Origin: Pseudomonas viridiflava
Lineage (GTDB): Bacteria > Pseudomonadota > Gammaproteobacteria > Pseudomonadales > Pseudomonadaceae
NCBI RefSeq assembly: GCF_900589395.1
Contig: NZ_UUIS01000023.1
Location: forward strand, 1-64,000
DNA length: 64,000 nucleotides
Direction of reading: 5' to 3'
Of the stretch, positions 24,198 to 32,644 are shown one piece after another; position 1 is the first letter of the stretch, and every line of letters begins with the position of its first letter. The position numbers were made by a program, and so were the translations under genes. The notes under the pieces are model-generated. The model did no database searches. It saw nothing but the letters and a program-made list of their open reading frames with translations, and was not told where the DNA came from.

Positions 24198-25208
24198 TCA
24201 CACCGGATGGCGGCCGACGAAAAAGGCTTCGTCGAGATCGCGGGTAGGATTCAGGCCGGCCACTTCCAGGCCTTTGCGCAGCACCGCCATGTCACGCTGG
24301 TACACGCGTTGGGTGGGGTGCGGCATGGGCCCGCCGTTGTAGCCCTGCAACCATCCCTGGTATTTCCACATCATGCGGTTGAGCAAGCCGTTGGCGGCCA
24401 TCGGCAGGCTGGCGAAGGCCTTGCGCGCAGGGTCCATCTTGTACCAGAGCTGCGTGGCTTCGTCGTACTGGCCGGCGCGGATCAGGGTATGGATCTGTGG
24501 CAGCAGCGGACCGTAATAGGCCGAATAGTTGGTGCCGCAAAAGGGAATATCCATCACCTGCGCCAACGGCACGTATTCATATTCCAGCGGTGACGAGATC
24601 ACCACCTCTTGATGAAACTCACGATGCACCTCGATGGCCGACATGATGTAGGGCAGGCCGCCCTCGGCCTTGATGGCCACCACGTTGGGAATCTCATCGA
24701 CCATGCGGCGCAGCACAGCCAGCGGAATGTCGGCCGGGTGCAGGCGGCTGAAGCCCCAGGCCGGCAACGGGAAAATGATCACGCCCAGCCGGGTGGCGTC
24801 GCAAATGGCCTTGGTGTAGGCGAAGACCTCTTCGTAATCCTTCGGGTAGAAATACGGCGGGTAGCCCAGCAGCACCAGGTCGGCGCCGGCCTCTTCGGCG
24901 CGCTTCACCGCTTCGATGTTGTCTTCCAGGGTGTTGAACACCGCGTGGTGGACAATCACCAGGCGGCCTGCGGCCTGGTCGGCCATGATCCGGCAGAACT
25001 CACCGTACTGTTCTTGCGTGATCGCCACTTCCGAGCAGGACAGTGAACCGACGAATCCGTGCTGGATGGCCAGCTCGACATCGTGGCGCACCGCCTTTTC
25101 ATTGATGCGCCTGAAGTCCGAGGTCATGGTCGGGATGGTGACGTTGGCAACGCCCTTGAGGTGTTCGCGAGCCCATTCGCGGGCGTCTTTCTTGTTGTAA
25201 TCGGCCAT
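24198..25208 (-). CDS. DapA-family hydratase-aldolase/lyase with altered active site
   Basis: A 336-residue class I aldolase-fold protein. The Schiff-base Lys is K180 (NVVAIKAEGG). Length and context resemble NahE/PhdJ hydratase-aldolases, which release pyruvate and an aromatic aldehyde. The catalytic Tyr of the usual Y-x-x-P motif appears as Phe (IIFPLPAWGF, F146), with about six extra residues before the Lys, so the reaction may differ from classical members. GCCACT-like signals are absent but AAGGAG lies before the ATG. Part of the operon under site D. Confidence 0.78.
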   Translation of the reverse strand: MADYNKKDAREWAREHLKGVANVTIPTMTSDFRRINEKAVRHDVELAIQHGFVGSLSCSEVAITQEQYGEFCRIMADQAAGRLVIVHHAVFNTLEDNIEAVKRAEEAGADLVLLGYPPYFYPKDYEEVFAYTKAICDATRLGVIIFPLPAWGFSRLHPADIPLAVLRRMVDEIPNVVAIKAEGGLPYIMSAIEVHREFHQEVVISSPLEYEYVPLAQVMDIPFCGTNYSAYYGPLLPQIHTLIRAGQYDEATQLWYKMDPARKAFASLPMAANGLLNRMMWKYQGWLQGYNGGPMPHPTQRVYQRDMAVLRKGLEVAGLNPTRDLDEAFFVGRHPV

Positions 25209-25243
25209 TTACAAGGCTCCTTGGGAGTGAGTGGGTGTACAGA

Positions 25244-26248
25244 TCAGCGTTTTGTCTCGAATTCGATCGGCAAGGCGGTGGCGAGGCCGGCCTCAAGGGC
25301 TTTGGTCAGGATCAGCTCGGCCACCACGATGTCCTGCAGGCCGCCACCGACCGACTTGTACATCGGTGTGCGGGCCCGGGCGAGGGCCTCATCGCAGGCA
25401 CCGCTCATCAGGTCCGCCAGACTGTAGGTCTTGCTGTGCACATCGATACCGGCGGCCTGGGCCGCCAGCATGTCACCGGTTTCTTCCAGCACTTCTTCGC
25501 GCATGTCGCAAATGATCAGGTCGCTACGCTCGACCACCGACACATCGATTTCCCGTTGTTCCGGAATGGTGGAGCCGATCGATACCACGGTGGCGCCAGG
25601 CTTGAGCCAGTCACCGAACAGAATGGGTTGTTCATCGCGTGAACGGGCTGCAGTCAGTACCAGGTCTGCGCCTTCGACGGCCTCCCGGGCGGTGGCTGCG
25701 CCTTTGGCCGGTATCCCCAGGTCCAGGGTGACGGCCTCGGCAAAGGCGGCCCGTTTTTCCGGGGTCGGGCTGAAGACGGTCACCTCGATGAGCTCGCGCA
25801 CGCTGGCGAATGCTCGGGTGTGCATGGTCGCTTCCAGTCCGCTTCCCAGGACTGCCAGGCGCAACGGGCGCCTGGGCGCCAGGCGATCCAGTGCCGCCGC
25901 CGACGTGGCTGCGGTCCGCAGGCCGGTGACCAGATTGCCGTCGACAAAGGCGGCAATGCGGTTGGTGGTGCGATCGAATAACACAATGACGTACTCGATG
26001 CCGGGCGGTGCATCGCCCATGTTCGAGCCCATCAGCTTGGCGCCGTAATAGCGGCTGCCCGGCGCAATGGCCGGCAGGTTGCGCAGCCAGGTCTTCTCCA
26101 GCACCGCCACGGTGCGCGGTGGCGTGGCCTTGGCAGGGATGTCATGGGCGTAAGCGCGCTGCAGGGCGGCAATGGCATCTTCCCAGCGAAATACAGCGCG
26201 TGCCGTCTGGCTGGAAACGAAAACCGGCGAGTGGGGGTTGGCAGTCAT
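25244..26248 (-). CDS. Ornithine cyclodeaminase/mu-crystallin-family protein
   Basis: A 334-residue Rossmann protein: the nucleotide motif is LAVLGSGLEATMHTRAF, and RYYGAKLMGSNMG holds the usual substrate-binding Lys. Members are ornithine cyclodeaminases, ketimine reductases or amino-acid dehydrogenases; function cannot be told by sequence. In this setting a reductase or deaminase for an imine or amino intermediate is possible, or it may be a recruited NAD(P)H-dependent reductase. It is the first gene of the minus-strand operon behind TetR site D. Confidence 0.78.
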   Translation of the reverse strand: MTANPHSPVFVSSQTARAVFRWEDAIAALQRAYAHDIPAKATPPRTVAVLEKTWLRNLPAIAPGSRYYGAKLMGSNMGDAPPGIEYVIVLFDRTTNRIAAFVDGNLVTGLRTAATSAAALDRLAPRRPLRLAVLGSGLEATMHTRAFASVRELIEVTVFSPTPEKRAAFAEAVTLDLGIPAKGAATAREAVEGADLVLTAARSRDEQPILFGDWLKPGATVVSIGSTIPEQREIDVSVVERSDLIICDMREEVLEETGDMLAAQAAGIDVHSKTYSLADLMSGACDEALARARTPMYKSVGGGLQDIVVAELILTKALEAGLATALPIEFETKR

Positions 26249-26284
26249 GACATAGGGCTCCGTATCGCAAAGAAGATTTCTTAT

Positions 26285-26302
26285 AAACGATACGGAGCGT
26301 AT
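26285..26302 (-). promoter_or_regulatory. TetR-regulon site D
   Basis: AAACGATACGGAGCGTAT has 11 of 13 core matches (26287-26299). It lies 37 bp upstream of the ornithine-cyclodeaminase-family gene. On the minus strand TTTATA directly follows the site as a possible -10, so a bound repressor would block the promoter. Confidence 0.5.
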
Positions 26303-26372
26303 CCAAAATCAACTCTCTCTACAAGCCAGTTGAAAGAGTGAAAAAAATGCTGAGATTGAAAAGCAGGGGTGC

Positions 26373-26401
26373 TTGAAATATCGAAACGATACGTATAGTT
26401 T
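26373..26401 (+). promoter_or_regulatory. Promoter with TetR-regulon site E
   Basis: TTGAAA (26373-26378) and TATAGT (26394-26399) flank and overlap AAACGATACGTATAGTTT (26384-26401), a palindrome with one mismatched pair and 12 of 13 core matches. It drives the second FAH gene, divergent from site D. Confidence 0.55.
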
Positions 26402-26435
26402 GTTTTGTGTTCATACAGCGCCTCAGGAGAAAACA

Positions 26436-27434
26436 ATGAAATTGGGTCGGTTTGTGGTTGAAGGGTTGGACGGTCCGGTGCAGCGCATCTGCATGGTCTT
26501 GCCCGAACAAGGTCGGGTCATTGACCTGCGTGCGGCCGAGGCACTGCGGCTTCAGTCGCAAGGCGCTACCCGCGAAGCGGCGTTGCGCTATGCCTCAACG
26601 GTCTTTCCCGAAAGCATGTCGGCAGCCATCGCCCTGGGTCAGCAGTTTCTCGATACGGCGCACCAGGCCGCGCACGCGTTTGGCGACGATGCTTCGCGCA
26701 GCATTGACACACTGCAATGGGGAGCCGCCTGTGATCCCTCGGTGGTCCGTGATGGCTTGACGTTCACCAAGCACATCCGCCAATTTCACGAGCGGATGAA
26801 CATTACGCCCACCCCGGCCTTGCTGGATATTCCCGGCTACTTCAAGGGCTCGCCCTGGACCGTGATCGGCCACGACGCCGAAGTGCCGTGGCCTGCCAAG
26901 GGACAGCGGGTCGATTACGAGCTGGAAATCGGCTGGGTCATCGGCCAGCGCGCGCACAACATTCTTCCCCAAGACGCCCGCTCGCATATTTTCGGGTTGA
27001 CCATTTTCAACGACTTCAGCGCGCGTGACCTGCAAGCCAACGAGTTCGCCATCGGCATGGGACCGACCAAGAGCAAGGACTTTGCCTATGGCATCGGTCC
27101 CTGGATCACCACCATCGACGAGTTCACCAACCTCAACGACATCAAGATGGCCGTGCGCGTCAATGGCGAAACCTGGGGTGAAGGTGATTCCTCCGAAATG
27201 CTCTGGACGCCTGAAGAGCTGATTGCCTATGTCTCGATCGGCGATCATGTCCAGCCAGGCGATGTCATCGGTTCCGGCACCATGGGCAATGGCTCTGCGC
27301 TGGAGCTGGGCCGCAGCCTGAATCCGGGCGATGTCGTCGAACTGGAGGTGTCCGGCGTGGGCGTCCTGCGTAACCGTATCGGCCAGCGTCCGGCCGACGC
27401 CTGGTGGCCGGCTCGTCGCGAAGCCTTCATGTAG
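26436..27434 (+). CDS. Second fumarylacetoacetate hydrolase-family protein
   Basis: A 332-residue enzyme starting at ATG 26436 with CAGGAG eight bases upstream. It has an N-terminal FAH-N-like domain (MKLGRFVVEGLDGPV) and a core with the metal ligands in YELEIGWVIG and NDFSARDL; GSGTMGNGSALELG is the C-terminal loop. It differs clearly from the FAH gene at 16277, so the two probably act on different intermediates, for instance C-C hydrolysis of the ring-cleavage product and a later hydratase or decarboxylase step. Confidence 0.85.
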   Translation: MKLGRFVVEGLDGPVQRICMVLPEQGRVIDLRAAEALRLQSQGATREAALRYASTVFPESMSAAIALGQQFLDTAHQAAHAFGDDASRSIDTLQWGAACDPSVVRDGLTFTKHIRQFHERMNITPTPALLDIPGYFKGSPWTVIGHDAEVPWPAKGQRVDYELEIGWVIGQRAHNILPQDARSHIFGLTIFNDFSARDLQANEFAIGMGPTKSKDFAYGIGPWITTIDEFTNLNDIKMAVRVNGETWGEGDSSEMLWTPEELIAYVSIGDHVQPGDVIGSGTMGNGSALELGRSLNPGDVVELEVSGVGVLRNRIGQRPADAWWPARREAFM

Positions 27435-27582
27435 GCCATGAGCAGCAGGGCCTGGTAATACCGTAGCATCAGCGCGGTTGCTTACATTGCCAGGCCTTGA
27501 ACGGTCGCCGGGTCGGTGATCGCACGCAACACGTGTGTTTTTGCAGCTACCACCCGCCACAGAAGCGGAGAGGAGACAAGAA

Positions 27583-28695
27583 ATGAACGAAATCAAACGC
27601 GTCCTGATCGTCGGCAGCGGCATCGGTGGCGCCACCGCCGCCTACGCTCTGCGCAGGGTCGGCGTCGATGTCCATTGCATCGACATCAAGACCGAGACCC
27701 CTATGGTCGGGTCTGGCATCTGCATGCTGCACAATGCCATGCGGGCCATGGCCAGCCTTGACCTGGCCCAGGCCTGTCTCGACAGCGGCTATCACTTCGA
27801 TGCGTTCCGCCAGTTCGACTCGGCAGGGCAACTGCTGCGCACCAACCCGGCGCCGCCCAGTTGCGGCATCCGCCGGCCTGAGCTGGCACGCATCCTGGAG
27901 ACGGCCGCCGAGGGCGCCGGGGCGATCTTCGACAGAGGGCTCACGGTGCAAAGCCTGGTCAACCGGGCAGAGGGCGTCGATGTCCGCTTCTCTGATGGCC
28001 GTGAGGCCACCTACGATCTGGTCGTGGCGGCAGATGGGGTCTATTCCAGGCTGCGCCAGCAACTGTTCGGCACCGACTGCTCGCCACGCTTTGCCGGCCA
28101 GAGCGTGTGGCGCTTCAACGCCCCACGGCCTGCCGAAGTCGACGCGTTCTGCCTGTTTCGCACCGCCTCGGGCAGAACCGTGGGTTCGTTCCCGACTTCC
28201 CAGGAAAGCTGCTACATCTTTTACCTGGAAAACAGCCAGGAGCCGCTGCGTGTTCCGGAGGCGGAGGCACACCTGCTGATTCGCGAGCGATTGTCCGAGT
28301 TCACGGCACCGGCGATCCGTGCGTCGCTGGAATGCGTGACCCAGCCCAGGCAGGTCATTTTCCGGCCCCTGGACATCACCCTGGTGCCTGCCCCCTGGCA
28401 CCGTGAACGGGTCGTGCTACTGGGCGATGCCGCCCATGCCCCGACGCCGCACATGACTTCTGGCGGCGGCATGGCCATCGAGGATGCCGTGGTCCTGGCC
28501 GACTGCATCGGCGCCACGCAATCGGGTCAGGCGGCGCTCGAGCTGTATTCCAATCGCCGCTATGAGCGGTGCAAGACCATCTGTGACGCTTCCTTGCAGC
28601 TGTGCCGCAATGAACAGCAAGACCCCCTGGGCAATCGGGAAAAGTCGGCGGCCTTGTTGTTGTCCACTTATCAGTTTCTGGGGCAGCCGATTTAA
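27583..28695 (+). CDS. FAD-dependent aromatic monooxygenase (salicylate hydroxylase-like)
   Basis: A 370-residue class A flavoprotein monooxygenase: the FAD GxGxxG lies in VLIVGSGIGGATAAYAL, the DG motif in LVVAADGVYSRLR, and the second FAD motif in VVLLGDAAHAPTPHM. It should hydroxylate a phenolic ring with NAD(P)H and oxygen, making the catechol that the extradiol dioxygenase then cleaves. GGAGAGGAG precedes ATG 27583. The 148-bp gap to the FAH gene has no TetR site, so it is likely co-transcribed with it. Confidence 0.85.
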   Translation: MNEIKRVLIVGSGIGGATAAYALRRVGVDVHCIDIKTETPMVGSGICMLHNAMRAMASLDLAQACLDSGYHFDAFRQFDSAGQLLRTNPAPPSCGIRRPELARILETAAEGAGAIFDRGLTVQSLVNRAEGVDVRFSDGREATYDLVVAADGVYSRLRQQLFGTDCSPRFAGQSVWRFNAPRPAEVDAFCLFRTASGRTVGSFPTSQESCYIFYLENSQEPLRVPEAEAHLLIRERLSEFTAPAIRASLECVTQPRQVIFRPLDITLVPAPWHRERVVLLGDAAHAPTPHMTSGGGMAIEDAVVLADCIGATQSGQAALELYSNRRYERCKTICDASLQLCRNEQQDPLGNREKSAALLLSTYQFLGQPI

Positions 28696-28751
28696 AGACG
28701 CGTTATCGACATCTCAGGGTTTTCCAATAACAACAAGAGCGATCAGCAGCT

Positions 28752-28967
28752 ATGAACCTTACCTTGAAAGAGTCTGTAACCGCCGGCCTGATCGGCGGCG
28801 TCGTCTCGGCCATCGTGGCCTTCGTCGTGGCCTACTACCTCGTGCCCTTTCCGGGCGATGCGCTTGAAAACTCGATTGGCAATGGCATCAGCGGGCTGTT
28901 CAGTGGCTTGTTCAGCGGTTTTGTCGGTGTCTTTGTCGTGCTCAGGAAACTGCACGCGGCCCACTGA
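28752..28967 (+). CDS. Small membrane protein, two helices
   Basis: A 71-residue protein with two hydrophobic segments (residues ~10-32, TAGLIGGVVSAIVAFVVAYY; and ~45-64, ISGLFSGLFSGFVGVFVVL) and charged ends. It is hydrophobic enough for the inner membrane and has no recognised domain. It lies between the monooxygenase and the chemoreceptor genes; function unknown. Confidence 0.5.
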   Translation: MNLTLKESVTAGLIGGVVSAIVAFVVAYYLVPFPGDALENSIGNGISGLFSGLFSGFVGVFVVLRKLHAAH

Positions 28968-29001
28968 CAGATAACCCGCCTGCCGATGATCTTCACGCGA
29001 G

Positions 29002-29030
29002 CCATCGTTCGTGCCCGACATGAACGATGG
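29002..29030 (+). terminator. Stem-loop before the chemoreceptor gene
   Basis: Perfect 9-bp stem CCATCGTTC/GAACGATGG with an 11-base loop, without a T-run. It may end the transcript of the small membrane protein. Confidence 0.4.
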
Positions 29031-29066
29031 GCCGCCTGAAAAAGGCAGGACCCTTCGCGTTACCGG

Positions 29067-30698
29067 ATGACCCTTATGCTGCGAAATCTGAAGTTGGCAC
29101 CGCGCTCTGTTCTGAGCTTCGGGGCCATAGCCCTGGTCGTCGTACTGCTGGGCGGCTTTTCAGTGGTCAAGATTCAGGAAATGTCTGATCAGTCGATGGT
29201 GATCAGTGAAAAATGGCTGCCCAACATCATGCGCTTGAGCGACCTGGTCAAGGCCCAGTTGCGTAACCATGCCGTGATGGCACAGATGGCCGCCGTGGTC
29301 GATCCTGTGGCCAGGCAGGAAGGGCTGGACAACCTGCAACGCATGATTGCCGATGCGCGGGTTTTGCGTGACGCCCTGGCGCCAGGCCTGAGCGACGCCG
29401 CCGAGCGAGCCGCATTCGAGCAGTTGATAGCGGCTGACCAGGTGTATGGTGCCGAACAGCAACAGGTCATCGCCCAGCTTGCAGCCGGCAACCTGAGCGA
29501 CGCCGTGCTTGGCCTCAAAGGCAATGCCATGGCCTACGGCATCAAGCTTGGCATGGCGACAGACCATTTGATGAAGCTCAATATCCAAGGGTATGAGCGC
29601 GCGTCCGAAGACCTGCTCATGGCCCGCGACAGCGCCCGCAAAGGCGTGCTGTTTGCGGTGTTGGCCGCCGGGATCATGACGATCGGCCTGGCGGTCCTGT
29701 ACACCCGCAGCATCGCGCAACCATTGAGTCATGCCGTAGAAGTCCTCGATCGGGTGAGCAAGGGCGACCTGACCGGGGAAATCAGTGTGTCAGACCACGA
29801 TGAACCGGCCTTGGTGCTGCGCTCGCTCAAGCTCATGCAGACGGCGCTCAGGGCCGTGATGGACGAGATCGCCGGTGCTTCGCTGCGCATTGCGACCTCG
29901 GTGCAGGCGCTGGACACGGTGTCCGAGTCCTCCACCCGCAGCATGCACCGCCAGGACGAGGAGGTGACCGGCGCTGTCTCGGTCGTGCAGGTGGCCAGCC
30001 AGGCCATTGACGAAGTCGCCCGCAACGCCGCCTGGACTGCCGAAGCCTCGCACCGTTCGGATCTCAATGTGCGGGCCGGCTGTGAGCAGGTCGAGAAAAT
30101 GGTCGACGCCATCGTGGCGTTGTCCAGCGAAGTGGAACTGACCAACCAGCAGATTCATGAGCTGGCCACCAGCATTGCCTCGGTTACCCGGATCATCGAA
30201 GTCATTCGCACGGTCGCCGAGCAGACCAACCTGCTGGCGCTCAATGCGGCCATCGAAGCTGCACGCGCCGGCGAGGCCGGGCGTGGTTTTGCAGTCGTGG
30301 CCGATGAGGTAAGGGCACTGGCGCACAGGACCAAGGATTCTACGCAGGAAATCGAAGTGCTGATCGGACGTATCCAGGCGGTGACAGGCCGTGCCGTCCA
30401 GTCCATGCAGCGCAGTTCGCAGAGCGCCACGGTCACCTTGAGTCTTGCCGGGCATGCCGACCAGGCGCTCAAGGACATCCGTGAATCGATAGAAACCATC
30501 AGTGCGCGCAGCCAGGTGATTTCCGGTGCTGCAAGCGAACAGGCCGGCATGATGAGCCATGTCAATCAGAGCCTGCAGGTCATTCAAGGACGCTTTCAGC
30601 ATGCATCCGAAGGTGTCAGCCAGACACGCCAGGCCAGCCGGGACCTGGCCTCGCAGGCACAGGTACTCAGTGCTCTTGTGTCGCGCTTTCAGACCTGA
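29067..30698 (+). CDS. Methyl-accepting chemotaxis protein
   Basis: A 543-residue chemoreceptor: TM1 (~residues 13-33), a four-helix-bundle periplasmic sensor (~34-188), TM2 (~190-212), HAMP (~213-268; [22 protein letters not shown]) and a cytoplasmic signalling domain whose hairpin tip reads [20 protein letters not shown]. It has no C-terminal CheR-tethering pentapeptide (ends SRFQT). Its place at the end of the catabolic island suggests that it senses the same aromatic compound or a breakdown product; that is inference from position. Confidence 0.9.
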   Translation: MTLMLRNLKLAPRSVLSFGAIALVVVLLGGFSVVKIQEMSDQSMVISEKWLPNIMRLSDLVKAQLRNHAVMAQMAAVVDPVARQEGLDNLQRMIADARVLRDALAPGLSDAAERAAFEQLIAADQVYGAEQQQVIAQLAAGNLSDAVLGLKGNAMAYGIKLGMATDHLMKLNIQGYERASEDLLMARDSARKGVLFAVLAAGIMTIGLAVLYTRSIAQPLSHAVEVLDRVSKGDLTGEISVSDHDEPALVLRSLKLMQTALRAVMDEIAGASLRIATSVQALDTVSESSTRSMHRQDEEVTGAVSVVQVASQAIDEVARNAAWTAEASHRSDLNVRAGCEQVEKMVDAIVALSSEVELTNQQIHELATSIASVTRIIEVIRTVAEQTNLLALNAAIEAARAGEAGRGFAVVADEVRALAHRTKDSTQEIEVLIGRIQAVTGRAVQSMQRSSQSATVTLSLAGHADQALKDIRESIETISARSQVISGAASEQAGMMSHVNQSLQVIQGRFQHASEGVSQTRQASRDLASQAQVLSALVSRFQT

Positions 30699-30741
30699 GC
30701 GGGACTTGCTACCGGTCATTTTCCGGTTGCTCTGGTTTTTG

Positions 30742-31227
30742 TCATCCCATCCCCAACAACTCGCCCACCGGCAGCCGATGGGTGGTTTTCAGCTCGCGCA
30801 GGGAAAGATTGGAGCGGATGCTGGTAACCCCCGGCAGCTTGCGCAGGACCTTTTCGACAAACCGGCTGTAGCCATCCAGGTCCTTGGCGACCACTTGCAA
30901 CAAGTAGTCGGCCTCGCCGGTGGTGTTGTGGCAACTGAGCACCTGCGGGGCGGACGCGATGATGCGCTCGAAATGCGCGGTCGCCTCTTCGCCGTGTTCA
31001 TGGCAGGAAATCTGCACGAACGCCATGACCCCAAGCCCCAGTTGCTTGCGGTTCAACACCGCCTGGTAGCCCTCGATGATGCCGCTGTCTTCGAGCCGCT
31101 TCTGCCGACGCCAGCAGGACGCCTCGCTGAGTGACAATTGCTCGGCGAGCTTCACGTTCGACAGCCTGCCATCACGCTGCAAGCATTCCGATAGTGCGAT
31201 GTCCAGCTTGTCCATGACCGCGCTCAT
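30742..31227 (-). CDS. Lrp/AsnC-family regulator
   Basis: A 161-residue regulator: an N-terminal HTH (LSECLQRDGRLSNVKLAEQL, SLSEASCWRRQKRLEDSG) and a C-terminal RAM/AsnC effector domain (FVQISCHEHGEEATAHFE, TGEADYLLQVVAKDLDGY). It is divergent from the alcohol dehydrogenase gene at 31374 and probably controls it in response to an amino acid or related ligand. It converges on the chemoreceptor gene. Confidence 0.88.
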   Translation of the reverse strand: MSAVMDKLDIALSECLQRDGRLSNVKLAEQLSLSEASCWRRQKRLEDSGIIEGYQAVLNRKQLGLGVMAFVQISCHEHGEEATAHFERIIASAPQVLSCHNTTGEADYLLQVVAKDLDGYSRFVEKVLRKLPGVTSIRSNLSLRELKTTHRLPVGELLGMG

Positions 31228-31373
31228 GAAAGAATCCTTCAGTTCGGGGTAATTTTATGAGGCTTTATTTCACAATGCCGGAGACGCCCCTTGCAAATTG
31301 AAAAGTAATTTCAGGCCGTTGATCCATACTTTTCACCACACGGTCCGTGCGTTTTCCAGACAGAGGTAACTCC

Positions 31374-32414
31374 ATGAAAGCAGTTGTGTACGAAGCCTTT
31401 TCCCGGCCCCCCAGGCTGATGAGTGTTGAGGATCCTGCGCCCGAGCCGCATGGCGTGGTGGTCGAGGTGCTGGGCACGGGTGTGTGTCGCAGCGACTGGC
31501 ATGGCTGGAAGGGGCATGATCCGGACATCCAGTTGCCGCACGTGCCAGGCCATGAACTGGCAGGCGTGGTCGCGGCTGTTGGCAGGGACGTGCGCAAGTG
31601 GAAGGTGGGGGATCGCATCACGGTGCCGTTCGTGGGTGGCTGCGGGGCATGCCCGGAGTGCAACAGCGGCCAGCAGCAGGTGTGTCATGCGCAGTTCCAG
31701 CCGGGCTTCACCCACTGGGGCTCGTTTGCGCAGTACGTAGGCATTCATCAGGCTGACCTGAACCTGGTAGCGTTGCCGGAACACATGGATTACGCGACGG
31801 CAGCCAGCCTGGGCTGCCGGTTTGTCACCTCGTTTCGCGCCGTGGTCGACCAGGGCCGGGTCAGTGCCGGGCAGTGGGTGGCGGTGCATGGCTGTGGCGG
31901 CGTTGGCCTGTCAGCGGTGATGATCGCCCAGGCGGTCGGTGCGAACGTCATCGCCATCGACATTGCCGAGGACAAACTGCAGCTGGCGCGTTCACTGGGG
32001 GCCGTGGCGACGGTCAATGCCAGCCAGGTCGCCAATGTGGTCGAGGCGGTGCAGGACATCACCCAGGGCGGGGCACATGTGTCTCTGGATGCGCTGGGGC
32101 ACCCGACCACCTGCTTCAACTCCATCAGCAACCTGAGGCGTCGTGGCCGGCATGTGCAGGTGGGACTGATGCTCGCCGATCACAGCACCCCGATCGTGCC
32201 GATGAGCAAGGTCATCGCCCACGAGCTTGAGATCGTCGGCAGTCACGGGATGCAGGCGCATCGCTATGGCGCGATGCTGGACATGATCACCTCAGGCAAG
32301 CTGGCGCCTGAAAAACTGGTGGGCAAAACCATCAGCCTGGAACAATCGATCGATGCACTGATGAACATGGACCGGTTTGAAACGGCCGGAGTGACAGTGA
32401 TAACCGCTTTCTGA
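31374..32414 (+). CDS. Zinc-dependent alcohol dehydrogenase
   Basis: A 346-residue MDR-family enzyme. Catalytic zinc ligands lie in [12 protein letters not shown] and PGHELAG; the structural zinc is bound by the four Cys of [15 protein letters not shown]; the NAD motif is [15 protein letters not shown]. It should oxidise an alcohol or act in reverse in the cytoplasm. ATG 31374 has AGAGGTAA upstream. The divergent Lrp-type gene is the likely regulator. Substrate unknown. Confidence 0.88.
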   Translation: MKAVVYEAFSRPPRLMSVEDPAPEPHGVVVEVLGTGVCRSDWHGWKGHDPDIQLPHVPGHELAGVVAAVGRDVRKWKVGDRITVPFVGGCGACPECNSGQQQVCHAQFQPGFTHWGSFAQYVGIHQADLNLVALPEHMDYATAASLGCRFVTSFRAVVDQGRVSAGQWVAVHGCGGVGLSAVMIAQAVGANVIAIDIAEDKLQLARSLGAVATVNASQVANVVEAVQDITQGGAHVSLDALGHPTTCFNSISNLRRRGRHVQVGLMLADHSTPIVPMSKVIAHELEIVGSHGMQAHRYGAMLDMITSGKLAPEKLVGKTISLEQSIDALMNMDRFETAGVTVITAF

Positions 32415-32428
32415 TCGGCGCGCCCCTG

Positions 32429-32618
32429 TGTAGGAGCGCGCTCTGCCCGCGACCGAGTGCGCAGCGCTCGCAAAATCTCGGAAACGCTGAAAATCTACAG
32501 CGAATGACCGAAAAATCTCGGAAACGCTGAAAATTTATAGCGAATGACCGAAAAATCTTGGAAACGCTGAAAATTTACGACTGCTGCGCACTCGGTCGCG
32601 GGCAAGCGCGCTCCTACA
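32429..32618. repeat. REPIN-like element 1 with long terminal inverted repeats
   Basis: The left arm (32429-32465) starts TGTAGGAGCGCGCT and continues to GTGCGCAGC; the right arm (32583-32618) is its reverse complement apart from one missing base. The core holds a 40-bp tandem repeat. The same family recurs at 48970-49082 and 51372-51567. Confidence 0.8.
32472..32580 (+). repeat. 40-bp tandem repeat, about 2.7 copies
   Basis: Units start with AAAATCTCGGAAACGCTGAA at 32472 and 32512, and a third partial unit starts at 32552 with one change. Copies differ at only a few bases. They form the core of REPIN-like element 1 and have no spacer structure of a CRISPR. Confidence 0.85.
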
Positions 32619-32644
32619 AGCCAGTCAGCCGCGAATCAAGCCAG

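Noticed and set aside
30699-30741. ACCGG-N7-CCGGT as terminator between the chemoreceptor and Lrp-type genes
   Set aside because: A 5-bp stem is too short to support a terminator call.
32472-32580. Tandem repeat resembling a short CRISPR array
   Set aside because: The 40-bp units are directly adjacent with no unique spacers and there are no cas genes; it is the core of a REPIN-like element.
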